Translations under genes and position numbers: made by a program
Part shown: positions 41,915-49,495 of the stretch, in pieces
Layout: the number at the start of each line of letters is the position of its first letter
Numbering within the stretch: position 1 is the stretch's first letter
Notes under the pieces: generated by a model
Databases searched by the model: none
Told to the model about the DNA's origin: nothing
Seen by the model: the letters and a program-made list of their open reading frames with translations, nothing else
Source: an uncultured Eubacteriales bacterium
Lineage (GTDB): Bacteria > Bacillota > Clostridia > Christensenellales > Aristaeellaceae
Reading direction: 5' to 3'
Length of the DNA: 53,077 nt
Assembly (NCBI GenBank): GCA_902801165.1
Contig: CADCHI010000013.1
Coordinates: forward strand, 1-53,077

Positions 41915-43906
41915 CTATCCTATCTCGCTTCCGGGCGCGACGTCGCCATCCACGGTCAGCAGGCGCACCTTGCCGTCGGGATCCTCGGCGCACAGCAGCA
42001 TGCCCTCGGACACCTGGCCGGCCATCTTGCGCGGCGCGAAGTTGTTCACCAGCACCACGGTCTTGCCGACCATCTCCTCGGGGCTGTAGAACTTGGCGAT
42101 GCCGGAGCAGACGGTCTTGGTCTGGCCGTTGCCGACGTCCAGGGTCTCCTTGAGCAGCTTGTCGGACTTCTCCACCTTTTCGCAGGCGATCACCTTCGCG
42201 GCGATCAGCTTGATCTTCATGAAGTCGTCAAAGGTGGCGATGCCGTCGCCGGCGGGCTTCTCTTCCTTCTTCACGGCCTTTTCCTGCTTCTTCTCCGCCT
42301 TGGCCTCGGCCTTCTCCGCCTGCTTCTGCTCCTTCTCCTTGTCGCCGGCCATGGCCTCGAGCTCCTTCTTGATGTCCACGCGGGGGAACAGGGCCTCGCC
42401 CTTCTTCACCACAGTGCCGGGCACGAGCTGGCCGAAGGTCTTGAGGGAATCCCAGGTCTTGAGGGCGTCGTCGGTCACGCCCAGCTGGGCGTAGATGCGG
42501 TCCGGGGTGGAGGGCATCGTGGGATAGATGTACACGGCGATGGCGCGGATGCACTCCGCCAGCACGTACATGACGGTCTGAAGCCTCGGCTTGCCCTCTT
42601 CGGACTTGCCCAGCACCCAGGGCTGGGTGACGTCGATGTACTTGTTGCACTCGCCGATCAGCTTCCAGATCTCGGACAGGGCCACGGAGAACTGCAGCTT
42701 GTTCATCTGCTCCTCGACGATGGCGGGCAGCGCCTCGAAGTGGGCGATCAGGTCCTTGTCGGGGCCCTCATAGCCGGTGGGCGCGGGCACGACGCCGCCG
42801 AAGTACTTCTCGATCATCGCCACGGTGCGGCTGACCAGGTTGCCCAGGTCGTTGACCAGGTCGGAGTTCATGCGGGTCAGCATGGCCTCGTTGGTGTAGT
42901 TGCCGTCGGCGCCGAAGGGCATCTCGCGCATCAGGTAGTAGCGCAGGGTGTCCACGCCGTAGCGCTTCACGATGGGGCCGGGATAGACGATGTTGCCCTT
43001 GGACTTGGACATCTTGTCCTCGCCGAACAGCAGCCAGCCGTGGCCGAACACCTGCTTGGGCAGGGGCAGCCCCAGCGCGTGGAGCATGATCGGCCAGTAG
43101 ATGGTGTGGAAGCGCACGATCTCCTTGCCCACCAGGTGCACGTCCGCGGGCCAGTACTTCTTGAACAGGTCGTCGTGGTCGGTGCCGTAGCCCAGGGCGG
43201 TGATGTAGTTCGACAGCGCGTCGATCCACACATACACCACGTGGCCGGGATCGAAGTCCACCGGCACGCCCCACTTGAAGGAAGTGCGGCTGACGCACAG
43301 GTCCTGCAGGCCCGGGCGCAGGAAGTTGTTCAGCATCTCATTGGCGCGCGACGGCGGCTGGATGAAGTCGGGGTGATCCTCGATGTACTTGATCATCCAG
43401 TCCTGGTACTTGCTCATGCGGAAGAAGTAGCTCTCCTCCTTCATGGGCTCCACGGGGCGGCCGCAGTCCGGGCACTTGCCGTCCTTGACCTGGGTGGGCG
43501 TCCAGAAGGATTCGCAGGGCGTGCAGTACAGGCCCTCGTACTCGCTCTTGTAGATGTCGCCCTGGTCGTAGAACTGCTTGAAGATCTTCTGGACGATCTT
43601 CATGTGCCGGTCCTCGGTGGTGCGGATGAAATCGTCGTACTCGATGTTCATCAGCTTCCACAGCTCCTTGGTCTCGGCCACGATCTTGTCCACGAACTGC
43701 TGGGGCGTGACCCCGGCCTCGGCGGCCTTGCGCTCGATCTTCTGGCCGTGTTCGTCGGTGCCGGTGAGGAAATAGGTGTCATAGCCGGTCTGCTTTTTGA
43801 AGCGGATCATGGTATCAGCGGCCACGGTGGTGTAGGTGTGGCCGATGTGCATGTTGCCGCTGGGATAGTAGATCGGCGTGGTCAGGTAGAAAGTGGGCTT
43901 GGGCAT
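41915..43906 (-). CDS. metG: Methionyl-tRNA synthetase
   Basis: Charges tRNAMet, 663 aa, class I. HIGH is at 20-23 (SGNMHIGHTYT). The zinc knuckle cysteines are in CTPCES (about 128) and CPDC (about 149). KMSKSKGN is at about 299-306. The anticodon-binding helices are at about 390-515, then a Lys/Glu/Ala-rich linker (about 520-555), and a C-terminal tRNA-binding OB domain (about 560-663, KVIACEKVEKSDKLL). This is the long dimer-forming type usual in Firmicutes. Its leader carries a T-box with an AUG specifier. Confidence 0.97.
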   Translation of the reverse strand: MPKPTFYLTTPIYYPSGNMHIGHTYTTVAADTMIRFKKQTGYDTYFLTGTDEHGQKIERKAAEAGVTPQQFVDKIVAETKELWKLMNIEYDDFIRTTEDRHMKIVQKIFKQFYDQGDIYKSEYEGLYCTPCESFWTPTQVKDGKCPDCGRPVEPMKEESYFFRMSKYQDWMIKYIEDHPDFIQPPSRANEMLNNFLRPGLQDLCVSRTSFKWGVPVDFDPGHVVYVWIDALSNYITALGYGTDHDDLFKKYWPADVHLVGKEIVRFHTIYWPIMLHALGLPLPKQVFGHGWLLFGEDKMSKSKGNIVYPGPIVKRYGVDTLRYYLMREMPFGADGNYTNEAMLTRMNSDLVNDLGNLVSRTVAMIEKYFGGVVPAPTGYEGPDKDLIAHFEALPAIVEEQMNKLQFSVALSEIWKLIGECNKYIDVTQPWVLGKSEEGKPRLQTVMYVLAECIRAIAVYIYPTMPSTPDRIYAQLGVTDDALKTWDSLKTFGQLVPGTVVKKGEALFPRVDIKKELEAMAGDKEKEQKQAEKAEAKAEKKQEKAVKKEEKPAGDGIATFDDFMKIKLIAAKVIACEKVEKSDKLLKETLDVGNGQTKTVCSGIAKFYSPEEMVGKTVVLVNNFAPRKMAGQVSEGMLLCAEDPDGKVRLLTVDGDVAPGSEIG

Positions 43907-43935
43907 GTGTCGACTCCCCCTTTTTCGGATAAATA

Positions 43936-44190
43936 AAACGCCCCCTTGCAAGGGGCGCCTTCGCGCGGTACCAACCCTCTTCACGCGCCTCGGCTCTAAA
44001 GCCGACGCGCGCCTTGGCTGCCTGTAACGGGGCGGCAGGTCTGCCTCCGCCAAACGCTCAGGGCCGCGCCGTTCGCGTTCGGAGCTCCGAAGCCATGTTC
44101 GCGCGCGCCCGTCAGCCGCCGGCTTTCAGCTTCCCCGGCTCTCTGCAGGCCCGGCCTCGCGCTACTCTCTTCATCATCGCCTGTATGCCC
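43936..44190 (-). promoter_or_regulatory. T-box riboswitch of metG, Met specifier
   Basis: The untranslated leader has the parts of a T-box: AGAGAGTAG and AGAGAGCCGGGGAAGCTG near the 5' side, GAACATGG with specifier AUG (44096-44094), and the T-box core GGGTTGGTACCGCG at 43963-43978. A terminator stem CGCCCC...GGGGGCG follows with TTTTATTT. Uncharged tRNAMet would stabilise the antiterminator and allow metG transcription. The specifier, the loop E motif and the downstream gene agree with each other. Confidence 0.88.
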
Positions 44191-44191
44191 T

Positions 44192-44221
44192 ATTATAATG
44201 CCCCCTGTTGTTAAAAGTCAA
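44192..44221 (-). promoter_or_regulatory. metG promoter
   Basis: On the minus strand TTGACT (44221-44216) and TATAAT (44197-44192) are 18 bases apart, directly upstream of the T-box. Confidence 0.8.
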
Positions 44222-44325
44222 GCATATTGCCGGCCATAGGCCCATCCTATGCCCGCGCCGCGAAAATCACCCCGCCCCGCGCGGCAAAACCGCCGCCGGA
44301 ACCCCGTCAAACACCGCCGCGGCGG

Positions 44326-44354
44326 TTGACTTTGCGCGGCGAAGCCATTATAAT
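44326..44354 (+). promoter_or_regulatory. kduI-kduD promoter
   Basis: TTGACT at 44326-44331 and TATAAT at 44349-44354 with a 17-base spacer. No operator palindrome is obvious at the start site. Confidence 0.75.
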
Positions 44355-44435
44355 GCAATATAGAGGTATAATGGGTGTTCAGAGGTTTCCCCCGCGCCCG
44401 TACAACCACTCGAACAATAAGGAGAGAACGCAAGC

Positions 44436-45278
44436 ATGGACATTCGCTATTCCTGCAACCAGCGCGACTTCAAGCGCTACACCACCGAGGAGACCCGGGC
44501 GGAATTCCTGATCGAGAACCTGTTTGTGGCCGACGAGGTCACCGCCGTGTACAGCCACGTGGACCGCATGGTCACGCTCGGCGTCATGCCGGTGAGCGAC
44601 GTGGTGCCCATCGACAAGGGCATCGACGTGTGGCACAACTTCGGCACCCAGTTCTTCCTGGAGCGCCGCGAGTGCGGCATGTTCAACGTGGGCGGCGCGG
44701 GCTCCGTCACCGTGGACGGCACCGTCTACGAGCTGGGCTACAAGGACTGCCTGTACATCACCAAGGGCGCGAAGGAGATCACCTTTGCCAGCGATCACCC
44801 GGCGCAGCCCGCGAAGTTCTACATCGTCTCCGCCCCGGCCCACACCAGCTACGAGACCAAGCTGATCCGCATCGCCGACGCCGCCAAGAAGCCCCTGGGC
44901 GCCATGGAGACCAGCAACAAGCGCGTCATCAACCAGTTCATCCATCCCTCCGTGCTGAAGACCTGCCAGCTCTCCATGGGCATGACCGTGCTGGAGCCCG
45001 GCTCCGTCTGGAACACCATGCCCGCCCACACCCACGAGCGCCGCATGGAGGTCTACTTCTACTTCGAGGTCCCGGAGAACAACGTGGTCTTCCACTTCAT
45101 GGGCGAGGGCCAGCAGACCCGCCACATCGTCATGCAGAACGAGCAGGCGGTCATCAGCCCCTCCTGGTCCATCCACGCCGGCGCGGGCACCAGCAACTAC
45201 ACCTTCATCTGGGCCATGGGCGGCGAAAACCAGGCCTTTGACGACATGGACGACATTCCGACCACGGAACTGCGATAA
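44436..45278 (+). CDS. kduI: 5-keto-4-deoxyuronate isomerase
   Basis: Isomerises 5-keto-4-deoxyuronate (from pectin or glycosaminoglycan lyases) to 2,5-diketo-3-deoxygluconate; 280 aa, cytosolic cupin-fold, zinc-dependent. The motif MPAHTHERRMEVYFYFEVP (about 195-213) carries the zinc His, His and Glu residues. QTRHIVMQNEQAVISPSWSIH supplies the last ligand. The N-terminus MDIRYSCNQRDFKRYTTEE is typical. Length is normal. It starts the operon with kduD 12 bases downstream. Confidence 0.96.
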   Translation: MDIRYSCNQRDFKRYTTEETRAEFLIENLFVADEVTAVYSHVDRMVTLGVMPVSDVVPIDKGIDVWHNFGTQFFLERRECGMFNVGGAGSVTVDGTVYELGYKDCLYITKGAKEITFASDHPAQPAKFYIVSAPAHTSYETKLIRIADAAKKPLGAMETSNKRVINQFIHPSVLKTCQLSMGMTVLEPGSVWNTMPAHTHERRMEVYFYFEVPENNVVFHFMGEGQQTRHIVMQNEQAVISPSWSIHAGAGTSNYTFIWAMGGENQAFDDMDDIPTTELR

Positions 45279-45290
45279 GGAGGGTTCGGC

Positions 45291-46094
45291 ATGAGCTATG
45301 ATATGAACGCCTTCCGCCTGGACGGCAAGGTGGCCTGGGTCACCGGCGCGGCCTACGGCATCGGCTTCGCCATCGCGGAGGCGCTGGCCTCCGCCGGGGC
45401 GAAGATCGCCTTCAACTGCCGGAACCAGAAGCACCTGGACGCGGCCCTGGCGGACTACGCGGCCAAGGGCATCGAGGCCAAGGGCGGCATTTGCGACGTG
45501 ACCGATGAGGCCGCGGTGGCCCGCTTCGTGCAGGAGATCGAGGCGGAGCTGGGCAGCATCGACATCCTGGTGAACAACGCCGGCATCATCAAGCGCATTC
45601 CCATGCACGAGATGAAGGCGGAGGAGTACCGCCAGGTGATCGACATCGACCTGGTGGCGCCCTTCATCTGCGCCAAGGCCGTCATTCCCGGCATGATCCA
45701 AAAGGGCCACGGCAAGATCATCAACATATGCTCCATGATGTCCGAGCTGGGCCGCGAGACGGTGTCCGCCTACGCGGCGGCCAAGGGCGGCCTGAAGATG
45801 CTGACCCGGAACATCTGCTCCGAGTACGGCGAGCACAACATCCAGTGCAACGGCATCGGCCCCGGCTATATCGCCACCCCCCAGACCGCGCCCCTGCGCG
45901 AGCGCCAGCCCGACGGCAGCCGGCACCCCTTCGACCAGTTCATCGTGGCCAAGACCCCCGCGGCCCGCTGGGGCACCCCCGAGGACCTGATGGGTCCTGC
46001 CGTGTTCCTGGCCTCCGACGCCTCCAACTTCGTCAACGGCCACGTGCTGTACGTGGACGGAGGCATCCTGGCCTACATCGGCAAGCAGCCCTGA
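45291..46094 (+). CDS. kduD: KduD-type short-chain dehydrogenase
   Basis: Reduces 2,5-diketo-3-deoxygluconate to 2-keto-3-deoxygluconate with NAD(P)H, 267 aa, cytosolic. Rossmann motif VTGAAYGIG is at about 17-25, NNAGI at about 95, and catalytic Ser, Tyr and Lys in ICSMMSEL...SAYAAAKGG (Tyr-xxx-Lys). The C-terminus NFVNGHVLYVDGGILAYIGK is typical. Gluconate 5-dehydrogenase is the closest alternative, but the pairing with kduI makes KduD the better call. AGGAGGG precedes the ATG. A terminator hairpin of the conserved-loop family follows. Confidence 0.9.
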   Translation: MSYDMNAFRLDGKVAWVTGAAYGIGFAIAEALASAGAKIAFNCRNQKHLDAALADYAAKGIEAKGGICDVTDEAAVARFVQEIEAELGSIDILVNNAGIIKRIPMHEMKAEEYRQVIDIDLVAPFICAKAVIPGMIQKGHGKIINICSMMSELGRETVSAYAAAKGGLKMLTRNICSEYGEHNIQCNGIGPGYIATPQTAPLRERQPDGSRHPFDQFIVAKTPAARWGTPEDLMGPAVFLASDASNFVNGHVLYVDGGILAYIGKQP

Positions 46095-46134
46095 CCAGGC
46101 AGCGCCTGGAGGCATCTGCTGCCGCACAATTTTA

Positions 46135-46190
46135 CCCGGGTTTTGCCCCCACAGATTCAAGGGGCAAAACCCGGGCTTTCATTTCTTGTG
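46135..46190 (+). terminator. Hairpin with conserved loop, member 4 (kduD terminator)
   Basis: 15-base perfect stem CCCGGGTTTTGCCCC / GGGGCAAAACCCGGG (46135-46149, 46161-46175). The loop CACAGATTCAA differs at one or two places from those at 6860, 6973 and 7083. CTTTCATTTC follows and CATCTGCTGCCGC precedes, as in the 6659-7060 field. Confidence 0.75.
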
Positions 46191-46206
46191 GAACATACAC
46201 CGAGAC

Positions 46207-46243
46207 CATCCAGCCGCCCTGTAAATCATGGGACGGCTGGATG
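46207..46243. repeat. Strong inverted repeat
   Basis: Perfect 10-base arms CATCCAGCCG / CGGCTGGATG with further CCC/GGG pairing inside. No T-run follows. Purpose unknown. Confidence 0.5.
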
Positions 46244-46322
46244 CGTCTGTGGATATGACGACGCAGCCAAAGGGGCTTTTACTCTGTGCAGCGCCATCAG
46301 CATTGAAAATAAGTCGCCGTAG

Positions 46323-46553
46323 GGACGCCATAATTGGCGTCCACCTTCCAAACGCCTTCCCCTTTGGGGGATCAAGCGCCAGGAAAATTGTCCAGTGGAC
46401 AATTTTCAGCGCAGGTTGGGTCGGCAGACCCCTGGAATGGTGGATTTCGGTAAAATTGCTTGCAATTTTGCCGAAAGACGGATGAGGTCGCCTTTCCGCA
46501 AGCCCCTCCAACAGGAAAGTCCCCTCTCCGCAGGAACGCCATAATTGGCGTCC
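46323..46553. repeat. Mosaic palindromic element
   Basis: Both ends carry the palindrome (G)GACGCCATAATTGGCGTCC (46323-46342 and, as GAACGCC..., 46534-46553). Inside are a 10-base perfect hairpin (AAAATTGTCC / GGACAATTTT, 46384-46406) and an inverted copy of the window-start core (46445-46476), followed by GACGGATGAGGTCG. It looks like a MITE assembled from, or invaded by, other repeats. No ORF. Confidence 0.65.
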
Positions 46554-46591
46554 GGCCTCAAACAGAATGGACTGCGTGGACGTCATTAATA

Positions 46592-46620
46592 TTGACACGC
46601 CCTTCTCCTTATAGTAAAAT
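46592..46620 (+). promoter_or_regulatory. Promoter of secreted-protein gene
   Basis: TTGACA at 46592-46597 and TAAAAT at 46615-46620, 17-base spacer, 20 bases before the ATG. Confidence 0.75.
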
Positions 46621-46640
46621 TAACAAAAGGAGGGGGTTAT

Positions 46641-47624
46641 ATGAGGAAGTGCCTCACCATACTCACGGTCATTGTGCTGGTTCTTTCCCTTGGCAGCGCA
46701 AGCGCGGAAACCTTCAATTCGGACGGTTTGACTCTGGTGGATGATGACAGATTCACCATTGTCTCGCACGGGAAGGGTATGATTGACGTACAAACGTCTG
46801 CCGAGCAGAGGCCGGCCTACCTGCTCTCCATTACAAACAAATCAAACTGTGGCGTCGGCATATATACCGGACACATGGATGAAGATATCGGGGACTACCA
46901 TTTAGGGACCATCAACGGTGCCGAAATATCGGCGCTTTGCTTTATTGATCCACAGGATGAGCAAAAATACGAAGGAATCTGTTTTTCACCCATTTTCCCC
47001 GGAACAACAAAGGACCTGTACATGGAGCCCTTTGGCGGCGGCTATGGGTTTACTTCCACTGATGAACTGACTAACGTAGTGGTTGATATTCATTTGTCGA
47101 GTGTTGACTATGATTCCTGGTATTGCAATTACACGCTGGTCTTGGACGAAGGCGAAATTGTCGCCTACGACAGGCCTTCCGATGTCGAACAATATGAGAA
47201 TGATATCATCAGCTACGAGCTGCCTTCCGACTGGAAGCGGGATATCTTCTATGAAGGGACCGAGTACGAATACGAGCTGGTGTGGGCGCCGCCATCCTTG
47301 TCGCTGCACCTGACCCACATAGAGATACGCACGAATCCGATCTGGACATTGCAGGAGATGGTGGACGCGTACAACCAGGAGCACCAGGCATACTACGCCG
47401 ATCCGCTGGATTCAATGACCACCTATGACGCCGTCATTGATGGCCACAGCGCCGAGGTCCTGGAGGATTACAACCATATCGCGGACGCTACGACCTATAC
47501 GTACTTCATCCATGCGAGTGGTGAAAAGCTGATTTCAATTCAGTTTATCTCAGAAACGCAGTTCAAGGCGGATTTGGACGCAATCCGCCAGCAGATTCTG
47601 GACAGCATCAGGTTTAAGGTGTAG
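46641..47624 (+). CDS. Secreted protein of unknown function, AT-richer than neighbours
   Basis: 327 aa. Signal peptide about 1-22 (MRKCLTILTVIVLVLSLGSASA). The mature part is acidic and beta-rich. A first region, about 25-185, is rich in Tyr and Asp. A second, about 190-327, is patterned like PsbP/DUF1795-type modules (SYELPSDWKRD ... ISIQFISETQFKADLDAIRQQILDSIRF). I recognise no enzyme motif. Codon use is clearly less GC-biased than nearby genes, and repeats flank it upstream, so recent acquisition is possible. AGGAGGGGG precedes the ATG. Confidence 0.75.
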   Translation: MRKCLTILTVIVLVLSLGSASAETFNSDGLTLVDDDRFTIVSHGKGMIDVQTSAEQRPAYLLSITNKSNCGVGIYTGHMDEDIGDYHLGTINGAEISALCFIDPQDEQKYEGICFSPIFPGTTKDLYMEPFGGGYGFTSTDELTNVVVDIHLSSVDYDSWYCNYTLVLDEGEIVAYDRPSDVEQYENDIISYELPSDWKRDIFYEGTEYEYELVWAPPSLSLHLTHIEIRTNPIWTLQEMVDAYNQEHQAYYADPLDSMTTYDAVIDGHSAEVLEDYNHIADATTYTYFIHASGEKLISIQFISETQFKADLDAIRQQILDSIRFKV

Positions 47625-47673
47625 ATCATTTCGAGAGCGTCGGGAAAAGGATCTCGTCAATCGCACAAAACAA

Positions 47674-47712
47674 GGGGAGTCCTGAAAACACGCTGTTTCA
47701 GGGCTCCCCATG
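47674..47712. terminator. Bidirectional terminator
   Basis: Stem GGGGAG-CCTGAAA-CA / TG-TTTCAGG-CTCCCC with small mismatches and a CGC loop, flanked by A- and T-rich sequence, between convergent genes. Confidence 0.75.
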
Positions 47713-47766
47713 TTTGTGTTCAACATAGGCTGCTCTTGGCCTTTGCGCCATGCGCCGGCTCCCACC

Positions 47767-49047
47767 TCACGCCCAGACGATCCAGATCAGTGCCGCGCCG
47801 GAGATGGCGGCGATCAGCGTGAAGGGGATGCCGATGCGGGTGAAGTCCTTGGTGGCGACCTTATAGCCCTCCTTCTGCAAAATGCCGATGCCGGCGATAT
47901 TGGCGGAGGCGCCGATGGGCGTGATGTTGCCGCCCAGGGTGGCGCCGATCAGCAGGCCGAAGGCGAACAGGTAGGGCTCGATGCCCAGCAGGTTGGAGAT
48001 GCCGCTGACCACCGGCAGCATGGTGGCCACGTAGGGGATGTTGTCGATGAAGGCGCTCAGCAGCACGGACACACCCACGATCATCACGTACATCAGCAGC
48101 CTCGAGCTGCCGCCCACCTTCACGAACAGCCCCGCGATGGCGTCGATCACTCCGGCGTGGGTCAGGCCCTCGATGACCAGGAACAGCCCGGTCAGCAGCA
48201 GCAGCGTCTTGTAGTCGATGGCCTTCGCCACGTCTACGGCCACCTGGCGGCCCCGCCGGAGCGCCTCATAGGCGACGCCGATCACGGCCAGCGCCATGCA
48301 GATGATGCCGTTGGTCAGCTCCGGCTTGTTGGGAAACTGGGAGGCGGCGATCAGCAGCGCGATGGTGCCCAGCAGCAGCGCGGTGGGCACGTAATCCCGC
48401 ACCTCGGTCAGCTCGCCGGACCGGATGCTCCCCCGCTCGTCGCGGAACAGCCACAGCAGCACCGGCACGGTCAGCAGCGCGCCCAGCTCCACCGCGAAGA
48501 AGATGCCCGGGCGTCCGTGGAACCACAAAAAGTCGTTGAAGCTCATGCCCACGTGGCCCGCCAGCAGGATCGACGTGGTGTCCCCCACCAGCGTGGCCGC
48601 GCCCTGCAGGTTGCTGGACACGGCGATGGAGATGATCACCGGGACGGGGTTGGTCTTGATCTGCTTGGCCACGGCCAGGCCCACCGGAGCCACCATCAGC
48701 ACCGTGGCGACGTTGTCCACGAAGGCGGAGATGATGCCGGAGAACAGGCTCAGCGCCACGATGGCCCAGCGCACGTCCGGCACGATCCGCAGCAGGCCCT
48801 CCGCCATCCGGGAGGGCATCTTGCTCTGTATGAACAGCTCCACTGTGGCCATGGTGCCCGTCAGCATCATCAGCACGTTCCAGTTGATCGCCCCAAGCGC
48901 TGACCGCGCCGGCAGTATGCCCAGCACGATGAACACCGCCGCCGCGGCCAGGGCGATCATCCAGCGCTTCTCGGAAAAGATCAGGAGCAGCGCGTACATC
49001 GCCGCGAACAGCACCAGCGCCAACACCATTTGAAACATCGCGAACAA
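47767..49047 (-). CDS. ArsB/NhaD-type (COG1055) ion permease
   Basis: 426 aa, inner membrane, about 11-12 helices, ion transporter superfamily. The two family hairpin motifs are visible: FVDNVATVLMVAP with SSNLQGAATLVGDTTSILLA, and FIDNIPYVATMLP with GGNITPIGASANIAGIG. Relatives move Na+/H+, arsenite or dicarboxylates, and none of these can be chosen from sequence. Its leader looks like a yybP-ykoY (Mn2+) riboswitch, so a role in metal or ion export under Mn excess is a testable idea. The start at 47047-side ATG 49047 is the first of several Met codons. Confidence 0.87.
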   Translation of the reverse strand: MFAMFQMVLALVLFAAMYALLLIFSEKRWMIALAAAAVFIVLGILPARSALGAINWNVLMMLTGTMATVELFIQSKMPSRMAEGLLRIVPDVRWAIVALSLFSGIISAFVDNVATVLMVAPVGLAVAKQIKTNPVPVIISIAVSSNLQGAATLVGDTTSILLAGHVGMSFNDFLWFHGRPGIFFAVELGALLTVPVLLWLFRDERGSIRSGELTEVRDYVPTALLLGTIALLIAASQFPNKPELTNGIICMALAVIGVAYEALRRGRQVAVDVAKAIDYKTLLLLTGLFLVIEGLTHAGVIDAIAGLFVKVGGSSRLLMYVMIVGVSVLLSAFIDNIPYVATMLPVVSGISNLLGIEPYLFAFGLLIGATLGGNITPIGASANIAGIGILQKEGYKVATKDFTRIGIPFTLIAAISGAALIWIVWA

Positions 49048-49081
49048 CCCCCGTTTCGATATAGGAACAAAAAAACAGATA

Positions 49082-49123
49082 TAGCCGCGCTATACCTGGC
49101 GATCCCGACGTCCCAGGCATAGC
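49082..49123 (-). terminator. Leader terminator of the permease gene
   Basis: Minus strand: GCTATGCCTGG pairs with CCAGGTATAGC (one G-T), extended by TAGC/GCTA across an internal loop. TTTTTTT follows a few bases later (49076-49069). It lies between the riboswitch-like aptamer and the start codon, the place of an expression platform. Confidence 0.6.
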
Positions 49124-49130
49124 AAAGCTA

Positions 49131-49297
49131 CCCTGAGTCTCACAATTGCCAGCCGCAGCCGAACCGCCTGTGGCAAAGTATGCCGGGAAGGAACTCCGTG
49201 ATGACGACATAGCTCCGCGGCCCGGGCTGCCCGCGAAGCGCCTCTCCGGGCCTTCGCATGCCGCCGACTGCCGCGCCTGTTACTCCCTCATGGCCCT
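49131..49297 (-). promoter_or_regulatory. Probable yybP-ykoY (Mn2+) riboswitch
   Basis: From a minus-strand TATAAT (49303-49298) the transcript would begin CCATGAGGGAGTAAC and the domain closes with GCAATTGTGAGACTCAGGG. GAG/CTC ends form P1, GGAGTAAC and GTGAGA match the two conserved internal loops of the class, and TCGTCATCACGG resembles the conserved middle block. A terminator follows. Called by eye; a covariance-model search is needed to confirm. Confidence 0.6.
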
Positions 49298-49303
49298 ATT
49301 ATA

Positions 49304-49371
49304 GCACAGACCCGCCCCGCGCGGCGCTCAGAAGCGCTATATTTCGGTTAATTCCCGGGGAAGCCTCCGCC
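49304..49371. other. Divergent spacer between permease and WYL genes
   Basis: Short GC-rich stretch containing the upstream side of both divergent promoters. No gene seen. Confidence 0.4.
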
Positions 49372-49400
49372 TTGATTCCGGGGGCTGGGTATAGTATAAT
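49372..49400 (+). promoter_or_regulatory. Promoter of WYL regulator
   Basis: TTGATT at 49372-49377 and TATAAT at 49395-49400, 17-base spacer; about 95 bases of leader before the ATG. Confidence 0.7.
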
Positions 49401-49495
49401 ATCCATAACGACCGCCATTCCGCGCGGCCGGGGGCTGCGTTCCATGCCTCGGGCCTCGCGGCGCATTGACTCACGCATCCAAAGGAGGCAGGACC

